Shown here piece after piece: positions 7,184-14,422 of a DNA stretch of 17,686 nt. Made by a program: the position numbers and the translations under genes. Origin of the DNA: Bacillota bacterium (GTDB taxonomy: Bacteria; Bacillota; Clostridia; Christensenellales; Borkfalkiaceae); assembly GCA_021768985.1 (NCBI GenBank), contig JAETTR010000009.1, positions 1 to 17,686 of the forward strand, in the 5' to 3' direction. Numbering within the stretch: position 1 is the first letter of the stretch; every line of letters begins with the position of its first letter. The notes under the pieces were generated by a model that worked only from the letters and a program-made list of their open reading frames with translations, did no database searches and was not told where the DNA came from.

Positions 7184-7672
7184 TTGCGCGCGGAATTGAA
7201 ATCCCCCGAAAAGGACGGGGCGATCGCGCGGAACTTTCTCTCCGCTTTTGCGGCGGAAAGTTTTTTCGTATACCTTTCCTTTCGGACGGAGGCGGATACG
7301 TCCGAGATCGTCCGCGCGTTGTGCGCGCAGGGGAAAAAGGTGCGCGCGCCCCGTCTTGTCGGGCGGGAGATGGTCGCGGCACCCTACACCGAAGCTTTCG
7401 TTTTCAACGGCTACGGGATCCGCGAACCCGCTACGGGCGGGGACGAGCCCTGCGAAATTGTCGTTGCGCCGCTTCTGGCGGCGGATCGGGAGGGGTATCG
7501 GCTGGGCTACGGCGGCGGGTATTACGACAGGTATTTTTCCGCGCACCCGGACGCGTTGCGCGTGGGGCTGTGCTACGAGGGACAGCTGACGGACAGGCTT
7601 CCCCGCGGGAGATTCGATCTGCCCCTTCACAAAATTGTCACCGAGCGGGGCGTGTACGCATATCGCGATTAG
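7184..7672 (+). CDS. 5-formyltetrahydrofolate cyclo-ligase family protein
   Basis: Converts 5-formyl-THF to 5,10-methenyl-THF using ATP, returning a storage form of folate to one-carbon metabolism. The family signature LGYGGGYYDRYF is present (about residues 107-118), preceded by PLLAADREGYR, and VYLSFRTEADT matches the conserved beta-strand near the N-terminus. The start is uncertain. TTG at 7184 is the first usual start codon, but similarity continues upstream through codons reading EKAALRAEFIRLR (from about 7151), which fit the family's N-terminal KxxLR helix. No ATG, GTG or TTG exists in frame between the stop at 7124 and 7184. A rare start such as ATC at 7142, just after the alr stop, may be used. 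The gene sits immediately behind alr and is probably cotranscribed with it. Confidence 0.85.
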   Translation: MRAELKSPEKDGAIARNFLSAFAAESFFVYLSFRTEADTSEIVRALCAQGKKVRAPRLVGREMVAAPYTEAFVFNGYGIREPATGGDEPCEIVVAPLLAADREGYRLGYGGGYYDRYFSAHPDALRVGLCYEGQLTDRLPRGRFDLPLHKIVTERGVYAYRD

Positions 7673-7673
7673 C

Positions 7674-7703
7674 TTGACAGCGCTGCGGTTCAGAGATTAT
7701 AAT
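7674..7703 (+). promoter_or_regulatory. SigA-type promoter for the membrane protein-rsmD-coaD-aroF-pheA operon
   Basis: A perfect -35 box TTGACA (7674-7679) and a perfect -10 box TATAAT (7698-7703) are separated by 18 bp, close to the preferred 17. The box begins two bases after the cyclo-ligase stop. Transcription should start near 7710. The next gene has a strong ribosome site, so this is most likely the main promoter of the downstream five-gene operon. Confidence 0.85.
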
Positions 7704-7711
7704 AAAAATAT

Positions 7712-7724
7712 CGCTCGACGAGCG
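7712..7724 (+). promoter_or_regulatory. Perfect palindrome at the predicted transcript start
   Basis: CGCTCG-A-CGAGCG is a perfect 6+1+6 inverted repeat placed about 9-21 bases after the -10 box. In DNA it could be an operator. In RNA it would form a small hairpin at the very 5' end of the message (CGCTC/GAGCG with a three-base loop), which could protect the transcript. It is not followed by a T-tract, so it is not a terminator. Confidence 0.45.
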
Positions 7725-7736
7725 AACGTATCAACC

Positions 7737-7743
7737 GAGGAGG
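7737..7743 (+). promoter_or_regulatory. Ribosome binding site fixing the membrane protein start
   Basis: GAGGAGG lies 7 nt before the ATG at 7751. An in-frame TTG at 7745 would sit almost on top of this site, so the ATG is the start. Confidence 0.85.
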
Positions 7744-7750
7744 TTTGCGT

Positions 7751-8509
7751 ATGTTGCAGGAATTGCCGAAAAAAGAAAAAAATTACGCCACTCCCACGCA
7801 GGGGCAGTTATTCTGGCGGGTGCAGGGAGAGTGCTGGCGGCGCGCCGTCACGCCCTTTTTGATGTACCTGTTCATGAGCATGATCGCGCTGACCATGCAG
7901 GCGATTTCGGGGGACAAGCTCTTATGGCTGCGCATGCTGCTCGGCATCGTCTGTATTCTGTGCGGCGCGGCGTATAACGCGCACCTTTGCTTTCAATACG
8001 GGAAGAAGCACTACGACGTGTTCGCGACGGGCGAGATTCACCGTCGGAACGCGGCGTTCGGGATCGAGTCGGGCGGGGATTACCGCGCGCATCAGGAATA
8101 CCGCCCCTGGAAGGGGTTCTTAATCGGATTCTTTACGGGCGTGCCCGCCGTGCTGTTCGGATTGATTTCCGCGTTTACGGGCGCGTTGGATTTCGTCTAT
8201 CTGTTGCTCGCGGGCTGGGCGTATCTGCCGCTCTCCTGGGCACGCTCGATCAAGGTGCAGCGGCTCGGCGAGGGCGCGACGATCAACGGCGCGTGGTCCA
8301 TTTTCATGGTCCTTCTGCCCGTGCTCGTGAGCGGCGCGTTCTATATCCTCGGCGCGAAGAAGCGCAAGGCGGAAAAGGACGCGGCGAGCGCGCGGGCGGC
8401 GGAGGTCGAACGGCTCCGTCAGGAAGCGAAGAAGAATCAGGAAGAGCGACGGATTCAGACGGAAGAACAGCGGAAAAAGACGGCGCAGTCCAAGAAGAAA
8501 AAGAAATGA
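7751..8509 (+). CDS. Unrecognised multi-pass membrane protein with Lys-rich cytoplasmic tail
   Basis: I do not recognise a family. The 252-residue protein has about five hydrophobic stretches suited to membrane spans: about 32-50, 57-77, 121-141, 143-161 and 181-201. A hydrophilic segment (82-120, FQYGKKHYDVFATGEIHRRN and onward, rich in His, Tyr and Arg) separates spans 2 and 3. From residue 202 to the end the chain is highly charged, helical and coiled-coil-like (KKRKAEKD, AEVERLRQEAKKNQEERR) and finishes in a run of five lysines. By the positive-inside rule the tail is cytoplasmic. There is no signal peptide distinct from the first span. It is the first gene after a strong promoter, and its stop overlaps rsmD as ATGA. 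A membrane-anchored role touching ribosomes, RNA or envelope growth is possible but unproven. Confidence 0.75.
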   Translation: MLQELPKKEKNYATPTQGQLFWRVQGECWRRAVTPFLMYLFMSMIALTMQAISGDKLLWLRMLLGIVCILCGAAYNAHLCFQYGKKHYDVFATGEIHRRNAAFGIESGGDYRAHQEYRPWKGFLIGFFTGVPAVLFGLISAFTGALDFVYLLLAGWAYLPLSWARSIKVQRLGEGATINGAWSIFMVLLPVLVSGAFYILGAKKRKAEKDAASARAAEVERLRQEAKKNQEERRIQTEEQRKKTAQSKKKKK

Positions 8510-9048
8510 GAATCATAGCGGGAAAACACCGCGGCAGGTTGCTCGCCGGGTTCCGCGGCATGGAGATTCGCCCCACGCCCGATCGGGTAAAGGAATCTCT
8601 TTTTCAGATTCTGACGCCCCGTCTTGCGGGGGCGCGCGTGCTCGATCTGTTCTGCGGAAGCGGGGCGCTTGGGTTGGAAAGCTTATCCCGCGGGGCGCGC
8701 GAGGCCGTGTTCAACGACGGCTCGCGCGAGAGTCTTGCGGTACTGAAAAAAAACTTGACCGCGCTCAAAGAGACGGGCAGAATCTACAACCTCGATTACC
8801 GTTCGTGCTTGAAGAGCGTGACGGGCAAATTCGGTTTGATTTTCTGCGACCCGCCCTATCAGGCGGATTTTTGCGCGGACGTGCTTGCGCTCGTAAAGGA
8901 GCGGGATGTGCTCGAAGAGGGCGGGCTCGTCGTGTACGAGAGCGAGCGGGAGGAAGCGCCCGCCGCGGGGTTCGCGCTTGCCGATAGGCGGAATTACGGA
9001 AGAACGAACGTGTTTCTGTTCGAAAGGAGGAAGGACCGTGAAGAATAA
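8506..9048 (+). CDS. rsmD: 16S rRNA (guanine(966)-N2)-methyltransferase RsmD
   Basis: Methylates G966 of 16S rRNA in the 30S subunit using SAM. The 180-residue protein opens MRIIAGKHRGR and carries RPTPDRVKESLFQIL (22-36), the SAM-binding motif VLDLFCGSGALGLESLSRGA (45-64) and the catalytic DPPY (115-118). Length and motif order are typical. The ATG overlaps the stop of the upstream membrane protein (ATGA). The end overlaps coaD by 11 bases. The rsmD-coaD pair is a very common bacterial arrangement and supports both assignments. An in-frame extension upstream to 7987 covers the membrane protein gene and is rejected. Confidence 0.95.
   Translation: MRIIAGKHRGRLLAGFRGMEIRPTPDRVKESLFQILTPRLAGARVLDLFCGSGALGLESLSRGAREAVFNDGSRESLAVLKKNLTALKETGRIYNLDYRSCLKSVTGKFGLIFCDPPYQADFCADVLALVKERDVLEEGGLVVYESEREEAPAAGFALADRRNYGRTNVFLFERRKDREE
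9023..9030 (+). promoter_or_regulatory. Ribosome binding site fixing the coaD GTG start
   Basis: AAAGGAGG inside the end of rsmD lies 7 nt before the GTG at 9038. This selects that codon over farther upstream in-frame starts and gives the expected CoaD N-terminus. Confidence 0.85.
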
Positions 9049-9523
9049 ATGCATCTTTGCCGGCACGTTCGATCCCTTTACCGTCGGGCACGAGGACACC
9101 GTCAAAAAGTGTCTTGCGATGTTCGACGAGGTCGTGATCGCGGTGGCGAAAAACGGAAACAAACGTTGCGAGTTTACGGTAAAGGAGCGGGAAGAGATGA
9201 TCCGCGCCGTGTTTGCGCGCGAAAAGCGGGTGCGCGTCCGCGTGTGGGAGGGGGTGATCGTCGATCTTCTCAAAGAGGAGCAGACGCCCTTTTACGTGCG
9301 CGGGATCCGGAACACGGTCGATTTCGAGTACGAGAACGCGGACTTCTTCGCGAGCCGCAGATTGAGCGGAGAGCTGATCGAAATTTATCTGCCCGCCGAA
9401 CAGCATTTGCTGCACGTGAGCTCCACCCTCGTAAAGAACTGCATTTCTTTCGGAAAACCGTATGCGGAGTACGTTCCCGCGGCGGTTTACGAGTACATCG
9501 CGGGGAGGAAGGGCAATGTTTAA
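9038..9523 (+). CDS. coaD: Phosphopantetheine adenylyltransferase CoaD
   Basis: Transfers AMP from ATP to 4'-phosphopantetheine, giving dephospho-CoA in coenzyme A synthesis. The 161-residue length matches the family. The nucleotidyltransferase signature is present as GTFDPFTVGHED, with TVGH at 15-18. The VRGIR segment (88-91 plus), DFEYEN and the ATP-binding SSTLVKN (128-134) follow. The usual MNR stretch after DFEYE is replaced here by ADFFASRR, a divergence in the pantetheine-binding loop. The start is GTG. The gene overlaps rsmD by 11 bases and the next gene by 8, so expression is probably coupled. Confidence 0.94.
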   Translation: MKNKCIFAGTFDPFTVGHEDTVKKCLAMFDEVVIAVAKNGNKRCEFTVKEREEMIRAVFAREKRVRVRVWEGVIVDLLKEEQTPFYVRGIRNTVDFEYENADFFASRRLSGELIEIYLPAEQHLLHVSSTLVKNCISFGKPYAEYVPAAVYEYIAGRKGNV

Positions 9524-10544
9524 GCAACAGCTCCGCATTCCGAGCGCGGAAGAAATTTTACGGCAGCAGCCCTTGCCCGAATCGCTCGCGAAGATCAAGC
9601 GGGAGCGCGACGCGCTGTGCAAAGCGGTGATCAAGGGGGAATCGGACAAGCTTCTCGTGATCGTGGGACCCTGTTCGGCGCACGATCAAAAGCCCGTGCT
9701 GGAATACGTGAAACGGCTCGGCAAGCTGAACGAGCGGGTCAAGGACAAGCTCGTGCTGGTGCCCCGCGTTTACACCAACAAACCCCGCACGAAGGGGGTG
9801 GGCTACAAGGGAATGTTTTCCCAGCCCGATCCCGAAAACAAGGAAGACATTTTAAAGGGAATTCATACGATCCGCGAACTGCATCTGCACGCGATCGAGC
9901 TTTCGGGGCTGTCGGCGGCGGACGAGATGCTTTATCCCGAGAATTACGCCTACGTGGAGGACCTGCTCACCTACGTCGCCGTGGGAGCGCGGTCGAGCGA
10001 AAACCAGATGCACCGTCTCGTTTCGAGCGGGATCGAGCTCCCCGTGGGAATCAAGAATCCCATGAGCGGGAGCATTCCCGTCCTGCTTAATTCCGTCTAT
10101 GCGGCGCAGAGCGCGCAGGTGTTTAAATACCGCGACTGGCAGGTGCAGACGCAGGGCAACGAGTACGCCCACGCCGTTCTGCGCGGACTGGTGGACAGCT
10201 ACGGAAACGATATCCCCAATTATCATTACGAAACGGTGATGCAGGTGTACGAAGGGTATGCGAAATCGGGCGGGGAGATCAAAAATCCCGCCGTCGTGAT
10301 CGACGCGAACCATTCGAATTCGGGCAAGAAATTCCGTCAGCAGATCCGCATCGTAGAGGAAGTGTTGCAGAACAGAGCGTACGACGGCGACTTCAAACGC
10401 GCCGTGAAGGGGTTCATGATCGAGAGCTTCCTCGAAGAGGGGTGTCAGGCGCACGATCTGGTATTCGGCAAGTCGATTACCGATCCCTGTCTCGGGTGGG
10501 CGGATACCGAGCGGTTGATTCTCGATATCGCGGAAAAAGTATAG
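9516..10544 (+). CDS. aroF: 3-deoxy-7-phosphoheptulonate (DAHP) synthase, type I-alpha
   Basis: First enzyme of the shikimate pathway: phosphoenolpyruvate plus erythrose 4-phosphate to DAHP. The 342-residue protein shows the AroF/AroG/AroH pattern. GPCSAHD carries metal-ligand C53. RVYTNKPRTKGVGYKG supplies the PEP-binding R84, K89 and R91. VGARSSENQMHR and LPVGIKNP follow, then IDANHSNSGKK with H266, with further metal ligands around E303 and D323. There is no N-terminal regulatory ACT or chorismate mutase domain of the B. subtilis AroA kind. Which paralogue name (aroF, aroG or aroH) applies cannot be told. The start overlaps the coaD end by 8 bases and follows GGAGGAAGGG. With pheA next, the pair points to phenylalanine supply. 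Confidence 0.92.
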   Translation: MFKQQLRIPSAEEILRQQPLPESLAKIKRERDALCKAVIKGESDKLLVIVGPCSAHDQKPVLEYVKRLGKLNERVKDKLVLVPRVYTNKPRTKGVGYKGMFSQPDPENKEDILKGIHTIRELHLHAIELSGLSAADEMLYPENYAYVEDLLTYVAVGARSSENQMHRLVSSGIELPVGIKNPMSGSIPVLLNSVYAAQSAQVFKYRDWQVQTQGNEYAHAVLRGLVDSYGNDIPNYHYETVMQVYEGYAKSGGEIKNPAVVIDANHSNSGKKFRQQIRIVEEVLQNRAYDGDFKRAVKGFMIESFLEEGCQAHDLVFGKSITDPCLGWADTERLILDIAEKV

Positions 10545-10547
10545 GAT

Positions 10548-11348
10548 ATGAAAAAAATCAGTTGTCTGGGACCCAAGGGGAGCTATTCCGAGTTGGCGGC
10601 AGAGCGGTTCGGCGGGGGAGACGCGGAAATCGTGCTCTGCCGGAACTTTGCCGAAACGATACGAAAGCTCGAATCGGGCGAGACCGATTACGCGGCGATT
10701 CCCATTGAAAATTCCATACAGGGCGGCGTGTTGCAGAATCTCGATCTGCTCGAACGCTCCGACGTGTTCGCCGAGGAAGAGCTCGTTCTGCCGATCGACC
10801 ATCGGCTCGCGCTCAAAAAAGGCGTATCCCTTGCGCAGATTATCCGCGTCTATTCGCACGAACAGGCGATCGGGCAGTGCGCGGAATTTTTGCGCGCAAA
10901 GCTGCCGAACGCGCAGTGCGTGCACACTTCGTCTACGGCGGAGAGCCTTTCGAAGCTCGACGAAAATTCGGCGGGGATCGTGGGCGCGCACGTGCGCGCC
11001 GAGGGCGTGGTGCTTTCCGCGGAGAATATTGCCGACGAAAAGAAGAATTTTACCCGATTCCTGCGGTTGACGCGGGCGGCAGAGCGGACGGAGCTTTCCA
11101 GCCGCATGATCTTTTTGTGCGCGGTATTGAAGCACGAGCCCGGCGCGCTCTTTCGTTTTTTGCATATTTTCGCGGAGGGCGGTGTGAATCTGACCCGAAT
11201 CGAGAGCCGTCCGATCAAAGACGTGTTCGGGGAGTATCGCTTTTTTATCGAATTCGAGGGGGATATTTCCGACGGCAAGGTGAAAAGACTCCTGCAAACG
11301 GCGGAAGCGGATTGCGCGCAGTTCCGGATTTTGGGCGCTTACGATTAA
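10548..11348 (+). CDS. pheA: Prephenate dehydratase with ACT domain
   Basis: Converts prephenate to phenylpyruvate, the committed step to phenylalanine. The 266-residue monofunctional form has no fused chorismate mutase. Motifs run in order: CLGPKGSYSELAA (6-18), YAAIPIENSIQGGV (48-61), SHEQAIGQC, HTSSTAES (126-133) and the catalytic NFTRF (T169-R170-F171). A C-terminal ACT domain from about 187 carries GALFRFLHIFAEGGVNLTRI and ESRP (219-222), the usual phenylalanine-binding site, so feedback inhibition is likely. It lies 3 bases after the DAHP synthase stop with a weak ribosome site. The stop codon interlocks with that of the convergent ylbJ-like gene, so no terminator fits between them. Confidence 0.95.
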   Translation: MKKISCLGPKGSYSELAAERFGGGDAEIVLCRNFAETIRKLESGETDYAAIPIENSIQGGVLQNLDLLERSDVFAEEELVLPIDHRLALKKGVSLAQIIRVYSHEQAIGQCAEFLRAKLPNAQCVHTSSTAESLSKLDENSAGIVGAHVRAEGVVLSAENIADEKKNFTRFLRLTRAAERTELSSRMIFLCAVLKHEPGALFRFLHIFAEGGVNLTRIESRPIKDVFGEYRFFIEFEGDISDGKVKRLLQTAEADCAQFRILGAYD

Positions 11349-12274
11349 AGCAGTAACGCGAGCGGATAGCAGATCGCGCCCGCGAGAACGCCCTGCAAAA
11401 GCTTAACTGCAAGAAAGGGCGCCGCTTTTACGCGCGCGCGGGTGAGGAAGGCGAGCTCCTGCACGAGCACGCAGATTCCGCCGAAGGTGACGAGAAAGGC
11501 GCACAGCGCGAGGGAGAGAGCGTTCGGGGTTTTAGAGAGCAGGGCGCAGCCCGCCGTCATTTCGAGCATGCCGCGAAGGAGCGCGGTGCCCGTGTTGCCG
11601 AGCGGGAGAAAGACGAGCGCGTCGCAAAGCATCTGTCCGAACGCGTAAAAAACCGCGATCGAACCGCCCACGCAGAGGATAGAAATTACCGAAGAATACA
11701 AACTGTCGTATAGGATGTTTCCGCCCGATTGCAACCGCGGCGGGGCGGACGGGAGAGGTCGTTTCCCGATCCGTAAAAAGAGACACACGAGCCAGACCGC
11801 CGAAAAATGCGAGAGGAGCAGGACCCAGCCCGCAAGCGGATTTTGGAACATGGCGGCGCCCACGACGCCCACGATGAACATGGGTCCGCTCGTCGTTGAT
11901 AGACAGGAGAGACGGAAGGTTTCCTCCTCGCCGATTGCGCCCCGTTCGTACAGATCGAGCACGGTGCGCGCGCCGACGGGGTAGCCCGAAAGCATGGCGA
12001 GAACCGCCGCGCTGCCGCCCGCGCCCGAAACGCGGAACAGTTTTCCCGCGGCGGGAGAGATCGCGCCCGAGAAGCGGCGGAAGAGGGGAAAACGCGTAAA
12101 CAGCGCCGTCAGGAACAGGAATGGAAACGCGGCGGGGAGCACGCTCACCGCCCACAGGGAGATTCCCTCGCGCACGCTTTCGCAATAGCGGGCGGGGGAA
12201 GCGAGAAAGAACGCCATGGCGACGACGACCGCCGCCGCGGCGAACAGAGATGGAATCGTTTTTTTGTAAGTCAC
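11345..12274 (-). CDS. ylbJ: YlbJ-like sporulation integral membrane protein
   Basis: Multi-pass membrane protein of the YlbJ family (nucleoside-recognition/gate fold), which in Bacillus is needed for spore development. Family features are SLWAVSVLPAAFPFLFLTAL (39-58), SGYPVGART (96-104), the segment around RGAIGEEETFRLSCLSTTSG (111-130), and GPMFIVGVVGAAMF. About seven to eight hydrophobic spans fill the 309 residues, against 408 in B. subtilis YlbJ. The start is uncertain. GTG at 12274 gives a sensible N-terminus (MTYKKTIPSLF then a first span), but there is no clear Shine-Dalgarno site. A longer reading from 12400 would run through the opening of the divergent patatin gene and adds a Pro/Ser-rich stretch that looks non-coding. 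Its presence argues for a sporulating ancestry. Confidence 0.85.
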   Translation of the reverse strand: MTYKKTIPSLFAAAAVVVAMAFFLASPARYCESVREGISLWAVSVLPAAFPFLFLTALFTRFPLFRRFSGAISPAAGKLFRVSGAGGSAAVLAMLSGYPVGARTVLDLYERGAIGEEETFRLSCLSTTSGPMFIVGVVGAAMFQNPLAGWVLLLSHFSAVWLVCLFLRIGKRPLPSAPPRLQSGGNILYDSLYSSVISILCVGGSIAVFYAFGQMLCDALVFLPLGNTGTALLRGMLEMTAGCALLSKTPNALSLALCAFLVTFGGICVLVQELAFLTRARVKAAPFLAVKLLQGVLAGAICYPLALLL

Positions 12275-12305
12275 GGTAAATAAATACGTGAAAACGGAGG
12301 GAAAT

Positions 12306-13103
12306 ATGCCAAAAAAGCTGGGGCTTGCGCTCGGCTCGGGCGGCGCGCGCGGGATCGCGCACGTCGGATTTTTACAGGCGCTCGATGAAGCGGGCGTCAA
12401 AGCGGATTTCGTGACGGGGTGCTCGATGGGCTCCGTCGTGGGCGCATGCTACTGCGCTGGCGTTCCGGTTGCGGAGATGAAAAAGCGCGCGCTTGGGTTA
12501 AAGCTTTCGCAAATCGCCACGCTGAACGTGGCGCCCATTCACGCGAACGGACTGTTTCGTCTGAATAAGACGCGCAAGCTGCTTGCGGAGCTCATGGGAG
12601 ACAAGAACTTCGACGAGCTTGAAATTCCCTTCTGTTGCGTGGCGACCGACCTCTTCGAAGGCAAGGTCGTGGAGTTAAAGGAGGGTAGCGTGATCGATGC
12701 GGTAATCGCTTCGAGCGCCATGCCGGGTGCGTTTGTGCCCGTCGAAAAGGGGAATATGCGGCTTGTGGACGGCGGGATCACCGAACGGGTGCCGACCCGC
12801 GAATTGCGCGCGATGGGGGCGGAGGTCGTCGTTGCGGTGGACGTGCTCGGCGATCTGATGCAAAAGCGGCTGACGAGCAATCTCGTGGATACGCTCCTGC
12901 GCTGCGTGGATATCATGGACACCCGTCAGACGCAGTCGAAAAAACGTTCCCGCGCCCGTTCCGTCGATCTGTGGCTGGAACCCGAGCTCGGGGAAATGAG
13001 CCAATATAACGTAAAGGCGAAGAATCTGGCGTTCGCTTACGAAAAGGGGTACGAACTCGGGCTCGCAAACGCGGAAAAAATCAAGAAACTTACGGAAGAA
13101 TGA
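12306..13103 (+). CDS. Patatin-like phospholipase (RssA/YchK type)
   Basis: Predicted serine acyl hydrolase acting on phospholipid or other esters. The 265-residue protein has the glycine-rich oxyanion loop LGSGGARGIAHVGF (9-22), the nucleophile elbow GCSMGS with Ser40, and the catalytic Asp in VDGGITERVP (D155), making the Ser-Asp dyad of the patatin fold. There is no signal peptide, so it is cytoplasmic or peripheral to the membrane. GGAGG (12296-12300) sets the ATG at 12306, rather than the in-frame GTG at 12288. It diverges from the ylbJ-like gene across only 31 bases. Its stop overlaps the next ATG codons, so it is cotranscribed with rarA. The true substrate is unknown. Confidence 0.92.
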   Translation: MPKKLGLALGSGGARGIAHVGFLQALDEAGVKADFVTGCSMGSVVGACYCAGVPVAEMKKRALGLKLSQIATLNVAPIHANGLFRLNKTRKLLAELMGDKNFDELEIPFCCVATDLFEGKVVELKEGSVIDAVIASSAMPGAFVPVEKGNMRLVDGGITERVPTRELRAMGAEVVVAVDVLGDLMQKRLTSNLVDTLLRCVDIMDTRQTQSKKRSRARSVDLWLEPELGEMSQYNVKAKNLAFAYEKGYELGLANAEKIKKLTEE

Positions 13104-14407
13104 TGGATTTATTCGATTTTAACGACAACGAAGAAAGGGCGAAGCCGCTCGCGGAGCGCATGCGCGCCTCTACGCTGGACGGGTTCGTGGGGCAGAAGCA
13201 TATCGTGGCGGAGGGCTCGCTGTTGCGCCGCGCGATTTCGCTCGACCGTTTGGGTAGCTGTATCTTCTGGGGACCGCCCGGTTGCGGAAAGACGACGCTT
13301 GCGAACGTAATCGCCGCGCAGACGAACGCCGCGTTTATCAAGCTGAACGCCGTCAGTTCCGGAGTCGCCGACGTCAAGAAGGCGGTGGAACAGGCGCGCG
13401 ACAATTTGAAGCTGTACGGAAAGCGCACCTACCTTTTGCTCGACGAGTGCCATCGTTTCAGCAAAACGCAGTCCGATTCTCTGCTTCCCGCCATCGAACA
13501 GGGCACGATTTTGTTCATCGGGTCCACGACGGAGAATCCCTACGCTTCCATGACGCCCGCGATCGTGTCGCGGTGCCGCGTGTTCGAGTTTCTGCCTCTG
13601 ACGACGGAGGACGTGAAAGAGGCGTTAAAGCGCGCGTTAAAGGACAAGCGCAAGGGGCTCGGGAGCTACGATACCGACGTGGCGGAGGAAGCCATCGCGC
13701 ATATCGCGGTGACCGCGAACGGGGATTTGCGGACGGCGTACAACGCGCTGGAGCTCGCCGTGCTCACGACTCCGCCCGACGCGAACGGGAAGATTACGGT
13801 GACGCTGGCGGACGCGGAACAGTCCATTCAGCGGAAAGCGCTGTCCTATAACGAGGATCTGTATTACGATATTTTGTCGGCGTTCTGCAAGTCCCTGCGG
13901 GGGAGCGATTCGAACGCCGCGCTCTATTACGCCATGCGGCTGATCGAGGGCGGTTGCGATCCGTTGCTGGTGCTCCGCAGGCTGATCGCGCATTCGGCGG
14001 AGGACGTGGGAATGGCGGACCCGAACGCGCTCGTGGTGGCGGTTTCCGCGCTGACCGCGTTCAAGAACATGGGCTATCCCGAGGGGCTGATTCCGCTTAC
14101 CGAGGCGATTATTTACGTGTGCGAAGCGGAAAAGAGCAATTCGGTAATTCAGGCAATGAACGCCGCGCGGCAGGACGCGGTATCGAACAAGGACGATGAT
14201 ATTCCCAAATATCTGCGGGACAACTCCTTCGGGAGTAAAGAGGCGAAGGCGGAGAGCGCGAAGTATCTGTATCCGCACGAGTTCGGCGGTTGGGTGGAAC
14301 AGCAGTATTTGCCCGACAGTCTGAAAAACCGCGTGTACTACAAGCCCTCCGATTACGGCTTCGAACAGGAAGTGAAAAAGACGAGAAAACGGAAGGGGAA
14401 GAGTTGA
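13100..14407 (+). CDS. rarA: Replication-associated recombination ATPase RarA/MgsA
   Basis: AAA+ ATPase related to clamp loaders and RuvB that acts at stalled replication forks. The 435-residue protein has Walker A GPPGCGKT (58-65), Walker B LLLDECHRF (112-120, with DECH instead of the usual DEIH) and sensor 1 GSTTENPY. The C-terminal RarA region has DLRTAYNALELA, LSYNEDLYYD, DGxVEQQYLPD-like GWVEQQYLPD, and a basic tail KKTRKRKGK. The length is normal. Two adjacent ATGs (13100 and 13103) could start; both overlap the patatin stop. The gene ends just before a strong symmetrical terminator. Confidence 0.95.
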   Translation: MMDLFDFNDNEERAKPLAERMRASTLDGFVGQKHIVAEGSLLRRAISLDRLGSCIFWGPPGCGKTTLANVIAAQTNAAFIKLNAVSSGVADVKKAVEQARDNLKLYGKRTYLLLDECHRFSKTQSDSLLPAIEQGTILFIGSTTENPYASMTPAIVSRCRVFEFLPLTTEDVKEALKRALKDKRKGLGSYDTDVAEEAIAHIAVTANGDLRTAYNALELAVLTTPPDANGKITVTLADAEQSIQRKALSYNEDLYYDILSAFCKSLRGSDSNAALYYAMRLIEGGCDPLLVLRRLIAHSAEDVGMADPNALVVAVSALTAFKNMGYPEGLIPLTEAIIYVCEAEKSNSVIQAMNAARQDAVSNKDDDIPKYLRDNSFGSKEAKAESAKYLYPHEFGGWVEQQYLPDSLKNRVYYKPSDYGFEQEVKKTRKRKGKS

Positions 14408-14422
14408 ATTTCTCCGAACCGT

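Noticed and set aside
9852..11297. Long minus-strand open frame (481 codons) opposite DAHP synthase and pheA
   Set aside because: Same reasoning: both plus-strand genes have complete catalytic motifs, and the antisense product has biased His/Arg/Leu composition and no domain.
12275..12400. Longer ylbJ-like protein starting at 12400
   Set aside because: The added residues are Pro/Ser/Cys-rich, lie opposite the conserved glycine loop of the patatin gene, and do not resemble a YlbJ N-terminus.
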